Of a stretch of DNA of 64,000 bases, positions 7,799 to 16,950 are shown one piece after another (position 1 is the stretch's first letter; the number at the start of each line of letters is the position of its first letter). This stretch comes from Pseudomonas poae (GTDB lineage Bacteria > Pseudomonadota > Gammaproteobacteria > Pseudomonadales > Pseudomonadaceae). The notes beneath the pieces are model-generated. The model was not told the origin of the DNA and made no database searches. It saw nothing but the letters and a program-made list of their open reading frames with translations. The stretch lies in the NCBI GenBank assembly GCA_028869255.1, contig CP110972.1:4593001-4657000 (forward strand). Reading direction: 5' to 3'. Position numbers and translations under genes: made by a program.

Positions 7799-9059
7799 CT
7801 GTATAGACCGGACACATGGTGGACACATGTGCGGGGACATGGTTGACACATTATGGACCATAGTCAGGTTTGCTCACGTCGATCGTTCGTAGGAAGTGAT
7901 GGCAGAAAAACACGTCAAACAGTCCATCACCTTCAGTGTTGGGCCGTATTGCGATGTGATGCCCAGCCAAACCTTTGGCGATGCTGAAGTAGCGTTTCTG
8001 AAAACGAAAACGGCTGTGATAAGCCTTGGCTAATACGTCGTCCGGTCCGTACTCAAAGGTTGGTAACTGTTGCGGATAAGCCCATGGGCTGGCCCTATAC
8101 CGGTCCATAGGCACCTTGTAGTCCAGCGCCTGATGGGGCCGTTGCAGGTTATAAACATCACGCCACCGATCAAATGCTGCTTGAGCTTCCTTGAGCGTGG
8201 AAAACTGACGCCCTTCAAGTACTTCGGCCTTGAGTGAGCGATGGAAACGCTCAATCTTTCCATTGGTTTGTGGGTGGTAAGGACGGCTGAAACTGATCCG
8301 AATACCCAGACGAATCAACCAGATACTCAGCTCTGTGATTTCACCAGGGTTACGTGGAGAGCCCCAAGGCGGTCCGTTATCAACGTTGATGCGAGCCGGT
8401 AATCCGAAGCGCTGGAATACCTCGGTCAACCTTTCCTTCACCGTGGCTCCACGCTCATTATCACAAGCGTGAATAGCCAAACTGAAACGTGAATGGTCGT
8501 CCAGCAAAGTCAGGGGATGGCATCTGCCTTCTTGCGTCGGGAAATGCCCTTTGAAATCCATCTGCCAAAGATTGTTGGGCGCGTCGTGTTCAAATCTCAG
8601 CTTTGCCTCTTGCTCCTTCGTAGCCGGCTGAATCAGCCCGTGCCGGTGCAGGACATTGGTAACGGTGCTGGGAGCAATCTGCTTTTTCAAGAGGCTGCTG
8701 ATCGTGCGCCCACCCCATGCTGGATGGTCTTGTCTGAGCGATATGACCTGCGCTTCCAGGGCCGGCGTGGTCAGCTTGGGGCTGGTAGCCGGTTTTCGGG
8801 ATTTATCTTGCAGCCCCGAATGGCCGAGCGTCGCGTAGCGGTTAAGCCACTTGTAGGCCGTCTGCGGACTGATACCGAACCGTCGGCACAGTTCTCGTTT
8901 GTTGCTGCCGGGTTGCCCTGCTAAGGCAACAAACTCTTCTTTCAGGCTCATGGCATCTCTCGTGTCCCAGGGCATGATGGCTTTCCGGCGAAATTGGCTC
9001 GCCGAAAAGTGTCCACCATGTCCCCGCACACCCGTCAACCATGTGTCCGGTCTATACAG
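7799..9059 (-). mobile_element. IS481-family insertion sequence, complete
   Basis: The 1261-base element has terminal inverted repeats. The first 22 bases (CTGTATAGACCGGACACATG...) are identical at both ends, and similarity continues imperfectly for about 50 bases. It is flanked by a direct duplication AAAGAGC at 7792-7798 and 9060-9066. One transposase gene fills it. The insertion point is inside repeat unit B; undisturbed unit C gives the empty-site comparison. Intact ends, intact ORF and an unmutated duplication suggest a recent insertion. Confidence 0.93.
7851..8975 (-). CDS. IS481 family transposase
   Basis: The 374-residue DDE recombinase begins with a helix-turn-helix (KRELCRRFGISPQTAYKWLNRY). 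The catalytic core follows: WQMDFKGHF (first Asp), LDDHSRF, NVDNGPPW (second Asp) and NGKIERFHRSLKAE (Glu). I chose the ATG at 8975 (MPWDTRDAM) because the longer frame to 9080 would begin outside the right inverted repeat. The gene ends just inside the left terminal repeat. It looks intact and so potentially active. Confidence 0.93.
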   Translation of the reverse strand: MPWDTRDAMSLKEEFVALAGQPGSNKRELCRRFGISPQTAYKWLNRYATLGHSGLQDKSRKPATSPKLTTPALEAQVISLRQDHPAWGGRTISSLLKKQIAPSTVTNVLHRHGLIQPATKEQEAKLRFEHDAPNNLWQMDFKGHFPTQEGRCHPLTLLDDHSRFSLAIHACDNERGATVKERLTEVFQRFGLPARINVDNGPPWGSPRNPGEITELSIWLIRLGIRISFSRPYHPQTNGKIERFHRSLKAEVLEGRQFSTLKEAQAAFDRWRDVYNLQRPHQALDYKVPMDRYRASPWAYPQQLPTFEYGPDDVLAKAYHSRFRFQKRYFSIAKGLAGHHIAIRPNTEGDGLFDVFFCHHFLRTIDVSKPDYGP

Positions 9060-9351
9060 AAAGAGCCCAAAAGTAACCAAAAGGCTCTTGCCCCACCACT
9101 CGGCACCTCGCCTCCGGCTCGGTGTGCCCGCACGCAGACTTGAATCCGTGGGCCGCCGCGATGGGCCATCCTTGGCCCAGCGCGGCTAACCCGGCGTCCT
9201 GCCGGGTTACCCACGGATTCAAGCCTGCGTGCGGCCAGCGTGGTTAATGGGGCGCCTCAGATCAAAGTCAAAAGCAGAGCACGGCGGCCTGGTAGCCGAC
9301 CTGAGTGGTGTAGATCAAGAGCGGGTCGGCGTGAGCAGTGGGGGGCTTTTC

Positions 9352-9438
9352 TGTGGGAGCTGGCTTGCCTGCGATGCAGGCAACTCGGTCTATCAGTGGC
9401 ACCCAGTTGATGCCATCGCAGGCAAGCCAGCTCCCACA
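9352..9438. repeat. REPIN inside repeat unit B
   Basis: Inverted arms TGTGGGAGCTGGCTTGCCTG and its complement, continuing to GCGATG, have a spacer different from the REPINs of units A and C. The same relative position in all three units shows that the REPIN is part of the composite repeat. Confidence 0.9.
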
Positions 9439-9849
9439 TTTGAACCGAGGAAGGCTTCAAGGCTCAGGTCGGCTGTCAGGCCGCCTCGCTTTGCTTTGTT
9501 TTTGATCTGGCCCTTACATCCTTTGCGCTGACGAAGTCAGCGATCTTTTGATCTGCGCTTTTGATCTGAGGCGCCCCGTCAATCACGCTGGCCGAACGCA
9601 GGCTTTGGAGCGTGGGCAACCCGGCAGGACGCCGGGTTAGCCGCGCTGGGCCAAGGATGGCCCATCGCGGCGGCCCACGGATTCAAGCCTGCGTGAGGGC
9701 ACACCGAGCCGGAGGCGAGGTGCCGAGTGATGGGGCGAAGCGTTTTTGGTTACTTTTTGCGCTCTTCAAAAAGTGACCCGCTGTAAGAGCGGAACCATAC
9801 TCAGCCGTTACCCAAACAACGGATATGTACCCCAACCCCAACCACAAAA

Positions 9850-10269
9850 TCAGCGCTCAATCACCTCCCCCCGCATCACCGCCAACCTACCAATCAACCG
9901 ATTCTGCACCGGAACCGCAACCCCCTCGCTGTCCATCGCCTTAATCAAATCCTCCACCAACGCATTAAAATCACTGCGGCTCACATTCTGCCCCTTGTGA
10001 CTCTCCGCCATGCTATCCCCGGTATAAGTACAAGGCCCCCCCGCCTCCACACAAAACTGCTCGATCAGCTTGTTACGCAAGCGCTGAATATCAACACGCC
10101 GGAAGCGTTCAACAATCCGCTCATCCCGAGCAATGTTAAGCAACATGCCCTCGACAATGCGCGTAATACCAGGCATCGCACCAAGGTCACGATACAGGCT
10201 GTCATCCTTAACCGGTTGCTGCGCACAAGCACTCAGCAGCAACACCAGAACCCCCTCTAAAAAGCGCAT
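9850..10269 (-). CDS. Lipoprotein group 1 truncated haemoglobin
   Basis: The 139-residue protein begins with a short lipoprotein signal peptide and a lipobox LLSAC; the +2 residue is Ala, which predicts the outer membrane. The mature part aligns with TrHb1 globins: LYRDLGAMPGITRIVEGML, the AGGP turn, YTG and the SHKG segment that supplies the proximal His. The usual B10 Tyr of TrHbN is replaced by Leu in the EGMLLNI segment, and two Cys (FCVEAGGPC) could form a disulfide outside the cytoplasm. Family members bind O2 or NO with haem. I chose ATG 10269 over TTG 10272. It overlaps the DUF3034 stop by one base (TGATG), so translation is probably coupled. Confidence 0.8.
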   Translation of the reverse strand: MRFLEGVLVLLLSACAQQPVKDDSLYRDLGAMPGITRIVEGMLLNIARDERIVERFRRVDIQRLRNKLIEQFCVEAGGPCTYTGDSMAESHKGQNVSRSDFNALVEDLIKAMDSEGVAVPVQNRLIGRLAVMRGEVIER

Positions 10270-11132
10270 CAAAAACTCCCCTGCACCGACAGATAAGTGC
10301 CGTTCTGGTTATCCAGCGTGGCAATCTCACCCAGTCGCGCATAAGCCAATACAAACGACACATGCTTATTGGGAAAGTAGCCGACAAACACATCCGCCCA
10401 GTCACTTTCACCCGCAAAGGACAAGTTGTCGGGCTTCTCGCGATACTCCACCCCCAGCGCCCAGCGCGGGTTGAACAGCAGCGCCACCGAGCCCTCCTTG
10501 AGCAAGCTACGACTGTCACGACGGTCGCCACCAAAACCAAGCAACCCGGTTTCATTGGCCCGGCTGTAGCGCAAGCTGCCATTGACCAACACGTTGTAGC
10601 CAAACGCCGCCCCCATGAACAAACGGCTGGCGGCAAGGTAGCCCTCGACGTCGCTGTCACGCTTCGCGCCCACGAGCTTGGGGATATCAAAATTGGTCTG
10701 GTGCTTGTATTCCACCCCCAGGGACACCTGCGGCAACGCGTCGTAGATCACATCGCCAAACAACCGTACCTTGAGGCCCAGCACGTCCTGCCCGAGGTTG
10801 TCTTGCGGCAGATTGAGCCTATGCACCAGCGTGCCGAGGTCAAAGCGCTGGCGGGCGAAAGACAGCTCGACCCGATTGTCATAGGCCAGCGCCAGCCCAG
10901 CCACATCCAGCCGATAGTCCGGCAGGTTGACCGTGGTGGCGAACGCCGTAGCGCCCCATTCGTGCTGCTCGCCATACCCGGCTAGCACCGCCCACGGCGT
11001 AATGCCGCCACCTGCCGCGCCCTCAAGGCTGCTGGCGCCGCCGGTAGCGAGCAACCGGCCGTTATCGGCCAACGCCGTTTGCAAGGCCAATGCACCAAGG
11101 CAACCGATCAAAAAAGAAACACGCACCGTCAT
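10269..11132 (-). CDS. DUF3034 family outer-membrane beta-barrel-like protein
   Basis: The 287-residue protein has a signal peptide (about residues 1-22, ending TALA) and a mature start NGRLLATGGASSLEGAAGGG, as in DUF3034 proteins. The rest is rich in alternating hydrophobic strands and ends in Phe (VQGSF), which is typical of outer-membrane barrels. RVELSFARQRFDLG is a family hallmark. Function is unknown. It starts at ATG 11132, only five bases after the EAL gene stops, and overlaps the truncated globin gene, so the three belong to one transcription unit. Confidence 0.82.
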   Translation of the reverse strand: MTVRVSFLIGCLGALALQTALADNGRLLATGGASSLEGAAGGGITPWAVLAGYGEQHEWGATAFATTVNLPDYRLDVAGLALAYDNRVELSFARQRFDLGTLVHRLNLPQDNLGQDVLGLKVRLFGDVIYDALPQVSLGVEYKHQTNFDIPKLVGAKRDSDVEGYLAASRLFMGAAFGYNVLVNGSLRYSRANETGLLGFGGDRRDSRSLLKEGSVALLFNPRWALGVEYREKPDNLSFAGESDWADVFVGYFPNKHVSFVLAYARLGEIATLDNQNGTYLSVQGSF

Positions 11133-11137
11133 GCCAC

Positions 11138-13486
11138 TCAATGAACCATGGAAGTTTGTGCACTGAGGGGCAACGCCACCCAGGCTTCGAAAGCGTCGGC
11201 CCCCAGGGGCCGGCTGATCAGGTAACCCTGAGCCGTGTCGCACTGCCAGCGTTCCAAAAGACGCAGGCTGTGGGCGTATTCAACGCCCTCGGCGACCACC
11301 TTGAGGCCCAGGTTGTGGCTCATCTCGATAGTAGAACGCACGATCACCGCGTCCTCACTGGTTTCATCGAGGTTGCGCACAAACGACTGGTCGATCTTCA
11401 GCTCCTGCACCGGCAGACGCTTGAGGTGCGCGAGCGAGGAGTACCCCGTACCAAAATCATCCACCGACAGGCTGATGCCACAGTCGCGCAGCAGGTGCAG
11501 GACCTTGAGGGCTTTTTCCGGCTCGCGCATCACCGCGCTCTCGGTGATCTCGAACACCAGTTGCTCCGCCGGCAGGCCATAGCGCCGCAACAAGGCCGAG
11601 ACCCGATGGGCCAGTTCATCGCCGAGCAAATCGTCTGCCGAGATATTCAGCGACAGCTGCAGATACAAGCCGCGCCGGTTCCATTCGCACAGCTGGCGAA
11701 TGCCCTCCTCGATCACCCATTGGGTCAGCAACCGAATACTGCCGGTGCGCTCGGCCAGGGGGATGAACTCCGCCGGCGAGACCATGCCGAACTGCGGATG
11801 CTGCCAGCGCAACAGGGCTTCGGCCTGGCGCACATGGCCCTGGCGAATATCCAGTTTGGGTTGGTAATGCAGCAGCAATTGGCCCTGGTTGGGCGCGTGG
11901 CGCAGGTCGCGAATCAAGGTGATCTGGCGGTGGTGCGCGAGGTCGCGGCCGTGTTCATAGATTTGCAGGCGGCCAGGCAGTTGCGCGGCGTCTCTCATCG
12001 CAATCGCCGCACGCTCAAGCAAGGTGTGCGGGCTTTCGCCATCGGCCGGATACGTCGCAATGCCCAGGCGGCAATCCAGCGCCAGGTCATGGCCGTTGAA
12101 GCGCTGAGGGCGCAGCAGCAGTTGTTGCAGCTTGTCGGCCATGCCCACCGCTTCGTCGCTGCCTGCACCTTCGAGCAGCAGCAGGAATTCATCGGCGATC
12201 AGGTGCGCCAGGGTGTCGCCGGGGCGCAACGTCGCTTGCAGGCGCTGACTCACGCCCAACATAAGTTGGTCCACCGCATCGGGCCCGGCGGTTTCGCTGA
12301 CGGCGCGCAGGTTATCGATGCCCAGGTAGATCAGCGCCATCGGCCGGTTCAGGGCAATCGCACTGCCCAGGCGTTCCATGGCCAACGCACGGTTCGGCAG
12401 GCCGGTGAGGCGATCATGCAGGGCATTGTGCGCCAGCTGTTGTTCGCGCTCGGCGATCCCGCTTTGCATGGAATTGACCGCATGCGCCAGCCGCCCCAGT
12501 TCATCGCTGCGCGCCAGCACCACTGGGGTCTGGTAGTCGCCCTGGCCGATGCGTTCGGCCGCCAGCGCCAACGCCTGCACCGGCCGCGACACGGTGCGCG
12601 CCAGCAGCAAGGCGCCGATCAACGAGGCAATCAGCGCGACCAGCGCGATGCCGAGGATCTTTTCATCCAACGGCACAAACGCCTGCATCGCCGCATCCAG
12701 CGGGCTTTGCAACAGGGCCAGGACTTTGCCGTTTTCATCACTGGCCAGGACCAGGGATTGGCTGAGGAAACTGCGCTCAAGATGATCGGTGGTTGAGACC
12801 CCGCGACGCGTCGAATCGCCTTGCATCAGTGCGCTGATACTGTCCCTCAGTACCTGCGGCTGAGTGCTGACCAACTCGCCGGGCCGCTCGTGATCAATCG
12901 CCAGGAACGAGACTTCCAGGTTGCTCAACGACCGCAATTCATCGGCAAACGCGCCGTCCATGCTGAAGCCCATCACCACCCGCGCAATCGGCAACGGCGC
13001 CAGCACCGAAGCCTCCACCAGCAAGTGCGGCTTGCCTTGCAGCGGCACCATCAGCATGGCCTGGCGGTTGCGCCGGGCTTCGCGCAGCGCCGGGTCATAG
13101 CGAAAGGTCGAGCCTTCGGGGACTTCGTCGAGGGTGCTGGCCAGGACCTTGCCGTCCATGCCCAGCAGGATCATGTCACTCGCGTTGATGCGCTTGCCGT
13201 GGTTGAGCAGCACCGAGCGCATGGTTGCCGAATCACCACTGGCCACCGCATCGCGAAAACCGAAGTCGGCGGCCAGCAGTTGCACGCCATCGGCCAGGCG
13301 CCGGCCGCGCACGTCGAGCAAGCGCTCGAACACCCGCGTGCCCACCTCCAACTGGGCCAGGGCCTGGCCGTGCACCGCCGAGCGGGTCGCGGCCTTGACG
13401 CTGAAATACAGCGCGCCGATCACCACCAGCGACAGCAGGATCAGCACGCAGGCGACCCGCGCCTGAAAGCTATTGCGCAGTTTCAT
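11138..13486 (-). CDS. Cache-HAMP-GGDEF-EAL protein, probable c-di-GMP phosphodiesterase (copy 1)
   Basis: The 782-residue inner-membrane protein has TM1 near residues 10-30, a periplasmic double-Cache-like sensor (about 35-272), TM2 (about 277-297), HAMP (to about 350), GGDEF (about 353-515) and EAL (about 525-775). The GGDEF signature is degenerate: IADEF at 430-434, so cyclase activity is unlikely. The EAL site looks complete: E556-A-L, N614, E646, D676/D677 in VDDFGTGYSS, K697 and E733. It should hydrolyse c-di-GMP under periplasmic control. The start at 13486 overlaps the cupredoxin gene upstream. A paralogue lies at 14357-16693. Confidence 0.92.
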   Translation of the reverse strand: MKLRNSFQARVACVLILLSLVVIGALYFSVKAATRSAVHGQALAQLEVGTRVFERLLDVRGRRLADGVQLLAADFGFRDAVASGDSATMRSVLLNHGKRINASDMILLGMDGKVLASTLDEVPEGSTFRYDPALREARRNRQAMLMVPLQGKPHLLVEASVLAPLPIARVVMGFSMDGAFADELRSLSNLEVSFLAIDHERPGELVSTQPQVLRDSISALMQGDSTRRGVSTTDHLERSFLSQSLVLASDENGKVLALLQSPLDAAMQAFVPLDEKILGIALVALIASLIGALLLARTVSRPVQALALAAERIGQGDYQTPVVLARSDELGRLAHAVNSMQSGIAEREQQLAHNALHDRLTGLPNRALAMERLGSAIALNRPMALIYLGIDNLRAVSETAGPDAVDQLMLGVSQRLQATLRPGDTLAHLIADEFLLLLEGAGSDEAVGMADKLQQLLLRPQRFNGHDLALDCRLGIATYPADGESPHTLLERAAIAMRDAAQLPGRLQIYEHGRDLAHHRQITLIRDLRHAPNQGQLLLHYQPKLDIRQGHVRQAEALLRWQHPQFGMVSPAEFIPLAERTGSIRLLTQWVIEEGIRQLCEWNRRGLYLQLSLNISADDLLGDELAHRVSALLRRYGLPAEQLVFEITESAVMREPEKALKVLHLLRDCGISLSVDDFGTGYSSLAHLKRLPVQELKIDQSFVRNLDETSEDAVIVRSTIEMSHNLGLKVVAEGVEYAHSLRLLERWQCDTAQGYLISRPLGADAFEAWVALPLSAQTSMVH

Positions 13487-14146
13487 GGGCCGCTCGATTG
13501 AACGTGTCGCCAAAGGCGGTCGGGGCCGGTGGCAGGTCTGCGGGCGCAGGTTCCAGGCTCAGCACCACCGAATGGCTGAGGCCGGCAGCCGGCACGTGCA
13601 AGGTACCGCCATCCAGCGGCTGCATACCCACCAGTTGCGGGTGCCACAGGGTGGCGTGGTAGTCGCCGGGGGCAGTTCCTCCAGGCGTACCCGGCCCTGG
13701 GTATTGCTGACGCCGTAGCGTGGGTCGTCGGTGACGTAGATATAGCCGAGCATCCAGTCATGGATATTGCACCCCAGCACCACCACCCCGGGTTTGTCGA
13801 ACAGCAACGGAGCGGCAGGCGTACCTTCGTAAAGCCGCAGTTCGAAGCGCTTGGCGGTGGAGAAGGAATAAACCTGGTGACGGATATTGTCGCTGTTGGG
13901 AAAGCGCACTTGAGTGCCGGTATGCACCGCCAGCACATGGGGTGCGAAGCGCTGGCCGCGCTGGTCCATATCGGCCTTGAGCGCACCGGCCGGCAGGCTG
14001 GCGGGACCTTGCAGGGTGACCACCGCGTCGGCCACCGGGCTGCCATCGGCCTGGCGCAGCAGCACCTCAAGCGTTGCCGCCGCGGCGGGGCCGGCCATTG
14101 TCAGCCACAGCACGACAAAGAAAAACCGCTGGAAAATCCTGACCAT
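13470..14146 (-). pseudogene. Cupredoxin-like secreted protein (annotated elsewhere as methylamine utilization protein), frameshifted
   Basis: From ATG 14146 there is a signal peptide (ending GPAAAA) and a beta-rich domain with plausible type-1 copper ligands: His in NIRHQVYSF, then Cys, His and Met in GCNIHDWM. After VRLEELPP the frame is lost at a run of five G on the plus strand (13668-13672). One extra C in the gene would restore GDYHATLWHPQLVGM and carry the protein to a stop at 13470-13472 (about 225 residues), just inside the start of the EAL gene. As written, the frame ends at 13559 with unrelated residues. It is either a real mutation or a homopolymer error. The methylamine label is by name only; no amine dehydrogenase genes are present. 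Confidence 0.82.
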
Positions 14147-14356
14147 GAAAAGTCCGCAAAAAGAGAAAAAGAGCGGCCTGCCTTGGCACAAAATCGGGGC
14201 AACGAGCAGTACTGATGATGCCGCAAATAAGGCTAATTGCCATCATTTAAAGTGCACTGAGCCCTGACCGCCGGTCGGCAAAAACCTATGCAAATGGTCA
14301 GGAGATGTAGAGCTTATCGGCCGGAAGGGAGAAACCTATAGGCGACAAAAACGCGC

Positions 14357-16693
14357 TTAAACCTGCACACCCGCCCGGCGCATCCACATTTCGAAGGCCA
14401 TGGCGCTCAGCGGGCGGCTGATCAGATAGCCCTGGGCGGTGTCGCAGTTCCACTGCTTGAGCAGTTTGAGGCTGGGCTCGAACTCGACCCCTTCAGCCAC
14501 CACCCTGAGCCCCAGGTTGTGGCTCATCTCGATGGTGGAACGCACGATCACTGCGTCGCCACTGGTGCTGTCGAGGTTGCGCACAAACGACTGGTCGATC
14601 TTCAGCTCCTGCACCGGCAGGCGCTGCAGTTGCGCCAGCGACGAATAGCCGGTGCCAAAGTCATCCACTGACAGGCTGATGCCGCACCCGCGCAGTTGCT
14701 CCAGCACGCTCAGGGCCTGCTGGGGGTTGTGCATGATTGCGCTTTCGGTGATTTCAAAAATAAGCTGCTGGGCCAGCACGCCGTACTCCATCAGCAAGGT
14801 GGTGACGCGAATCGCCAGGTCATCATCGGCCAGGTCGTCCACCGAAATATTCACCGACAACTGGATATGCATCCCGCGCTGCGCCCACTCGCCGATCTGG
14901 CGGATGGCTTCTTCGATCACCCATTGCGTCAGGCCGCTCATGCTGCCCGTGCGCTCGGCCAGGGGGATGAATTCGGCGGGCGACACCAGCCCCAATGTCG
15001 GATGCTGCCAGCGCAGCAAGGCTTCGGCCTGACGCACATGGCCGTGCTTGAGGTCGAGCTTGGGCTGGTAGCACAGGTGCAACTCGCCCTCGACGGCGGC
15101 GCGGCGCAAGTCGCGGATCAGGGTGATCTGGCGCTGGTGGGCCAAGTCGCGGTCTTGCTGGTAGATCTGCAGATAACCGGGCAGCGTCGCCGCATCGTGC
15201 CGCGCGATGGCGGCGCGGTTGATCAGTTCTTCAACCTGCTGGCCGTCGGCGGGGTACGCCGCGATCCCGATGCTCACTTCATGACGCACTTCATCATTGC
15301 CGATGCGCTGGGGTTCGGTGAGCAGCGCGTAGAGGCGGTCGGCGCGAGCCACGGCGCGGTCGATCTCGGTGTTTTCCAGCAACAGCAGGAATTCACTGCC
15401 GGTAATGCGCGCTGCCGTGTCGCTGGCCAACAGGCTCATGGACAGACAGCGGCTGGCCTCACGCAGCATTTCCTCGACGCCCTGAGGGCCAAAGCCTTCG
15501 TTGATGACCCGATAGTTTTCGATCCCCAGGTACAGCAGCACCACGGGCCGTTGCGCACTGATCGCGCTGCCCAGGCGCTCCATGGCCAGGGCGCGATTCG
15601 GCAGGCCGGTGAGCGGATCATGCAGGGCGTTGTGCGCCAACTGCCGTTCGCGCACGGCGATGCCGCTTTGCATGGCATTGAAGGCGCGGGCCAGCAAACC
15701 GAACTCATCATGGCTGCGCACCCGGACCGGGGTGCGGTAATCACCGGCACCAATACGCCCGGCGGCCTCAACCAGTGCGTTAAGCGGGCGCGATACACGG
15801 CGCGCCAGGAACAACGCGCCGGCCAACGACACCACCAGCACGGCCAGGGCAATCCCGAGGAACTGCCGGTCCAGCGGCGCAAAGGATTCCAGCGCGTGGT
15901 CCAGCGGGCTTTGCAGCAACACCCGCACTTCATCGCCGTCACCGGTGTTGGCCAGCGGCATTACCTGGCTGAGCACGCGCTCGCCATAGAACTGCTGGAT
16001 CTGCGGCTCGGGGTTCAGGTGCCCCTCGCGCAACAGGCTGAGGGTGGCGGCCTGATAGGCGTCGGGCTGGGTGCTCAACAACGGGCCGGGCTGGCCGTTT
16101 TGCACGCTGAGGAACGACACTTCAAGGTTGCTCATGGAGCGCAGTTCATTGGCGAACAGCTTGTCCATGGGAAAGCCCATGACCACGCGCGCGACGGGCA
16201 GCGGGTCGAGCACTTCGTCCTGCACCAGCAAATAGGGCCGACCGTCCATGGCCACAATCAGCATCTGCAGGCCGCTGCGCCGTGCGTGGCGCAGCGCCGC
16301 GTCATAAGGAAACGGTTGGCCGCGTGTGAGCAGGGGCAAGGTGCTGACTATGACCTTGCCATCCAGGCCCAGCACAAACACTTCACTGGAGCGAATACCG
16401 GTGCCATGCCGACGCAGGGCGGCCAGGATCGGCACGGTGTGGCCTTCGGCCACGGCCTGTTTGAACGGGCCGTCGACGGTCAGCCAGTCGAGGCCGTATT
16501 GCAGGCGGCGCCCGCGCAGGTCCAGCAGGCGTTCGAACACTTGGCTACCGGTTTTCAGTTGGACTTGTGCCTGGTTTTCCACGGCGCGGGAGGTGGCGGC
16601 CTTGACGGCGAAGTATGTGGCGGCGACTACCACCAACAGCAACAGCGCCAGCACCCCGGCGATGCGGGTTTGAAACGTATGGCGCCACCTCAT
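14357..16693 (-). CDS. Cache-HAMP-GGDEF-EAL protein, probable c-di-GMP phosphodiesterase (copy 2)
   Basis: The 778-residue paralogue of the protein at 11138-13486 is co-linear throughout: TM1, periplasmic double-Cache-like sensor starting FERLLDLRGRRLQYG, TM2, HAMP, GGDEF, EAL. Its GGDEF motif is also degenerate (TGSEF), but differs from that of copy 1. EAL catalytic segments are present (QAEALLRW, VDDFGTGYSSLA, ELKIDQSF, VAEGVE). I chose ATG 16693 because AGAGG precedes it and the paralogue aligns from there. It lies 210 bases upstream of the cupredoxin gene; that gap holds no gene. It looks like a tandem duplication that then diverged most in the sensor. Confidence 0.92.
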   Translation of the reverse strand: MRWRHTFQTRIAGVLALLLLVVVAATYFAVKAATSRAVENQAQVQLKTGSQVFERLLDLRGRRLQYGLDWLTVDGPFKQAVAEGHTVPILAALRRHGTGIRSSEVFVLGLDGKVIVSTLPLLTRGQPFPYDAALRHARRSGLQMLIVAMDGRPYLLVQDEVLDPLPVARVVMGFPMDKLFANELRSMSNLEVSFLSVQNGQPGPLLSTQPDAYQAATLSLLREGHLNPEPQIQQFYGERVLSQVMPLANTGDGDEVRVLLQSPLDHALESFAPLDRQFLGIALAVLVVSLAGALFLARRVSRPLNALVEAAGRIGAGDYRTPVRVRSHDEFGLLARAFNAMQSGIAVRERQLAHNALHDPLTGLPNRALAMERLGSAISAQRPVVLLYLGIENYRVINEGFGPQGVEEMLREASRCLSMSLLASDTAARITGSEFLLLLENTEIDRAVARADRLYALLTEPQRIGNDEVRHEVSIGIAAYPADGQQVEELINRAAIARHDAATLPGYLQIYQQDRDLAHQRQITLIRDLRRAAVEGELHLCYQPKLDLKHGHVRQAEALLRWQHPTLGLVSPAEFIPLAERTGSMSGLTQWVIEEAIRQIGEWAQRGMHIQLSVNISVDDLADDDLAIRVTTLLMEYGVLAQQLIFEITESAIMHNPQQALSVLEQLRGCGISLSVDDFGTGYSSLAQLQRLPVQELKIDQSFVRNLDSTSGDAVIVRSTIEMSHNLGLRVVAEGVEFEPSLKLLKQWNCDTAQGYLISRPLSAMAFEMWMRRAGVQV

Positions 16694-16950
16694 TGCAGTG
16701 CCCTCTGGCAGCGTTCGCCTCTCTCTGCCGGTACGTCCCTTGGTCATATGCTTTCCTGGCAACTGCGGACTGGCGTCAAAAAAATATCTATTTTTGTGGG
16801 GAGTTTGGTTTGAGGAGATTAGCTGGGAGTTGGGTTGAGCGCATTCAATAAATACGGGGATTTTGGTGGCGGTTTATTGGCGACAGAGGGTTGGCTGGGG
16901 TTGTGGGTGGGTGGGTGTGCATATCCGTTGCTGCGGTGATGGCGGCTATT

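Larger units (their letters stand above)
7762..9796 (+). repeat. Composite non-coding repeat, unit B, interrupted by an IS481-family element
   Basis: The unit starts GGTTTCGCTCTTACAGCGAG and ends CCGCTGTAAGAGCGGAACC. Without the insertion (7799-9059 plus a 7-base duplication) it is about 767 bases, nearly the same as unit C (769). The inner order is arm, REPIN (9352-9438), arm. Outer flanks such as GGCGGATATT on the left and ACTCAGCCGTTAC on the right are also shared with unit C. Outside the transposase no gene is supported between 7637 and 9849. Confidence 0.85.

Noticed and set aside
9066..9849. Second insertion element or pseudogene downstream of the IS
   Set aside because: The sequence matches the rest of repeat unit B and has no transposase remnants.
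13470..14146. Methylamine utilization locus
   Set aside because: Only the name of one family suggests it; no amine dehydrogenase or other mau genes are in the window.
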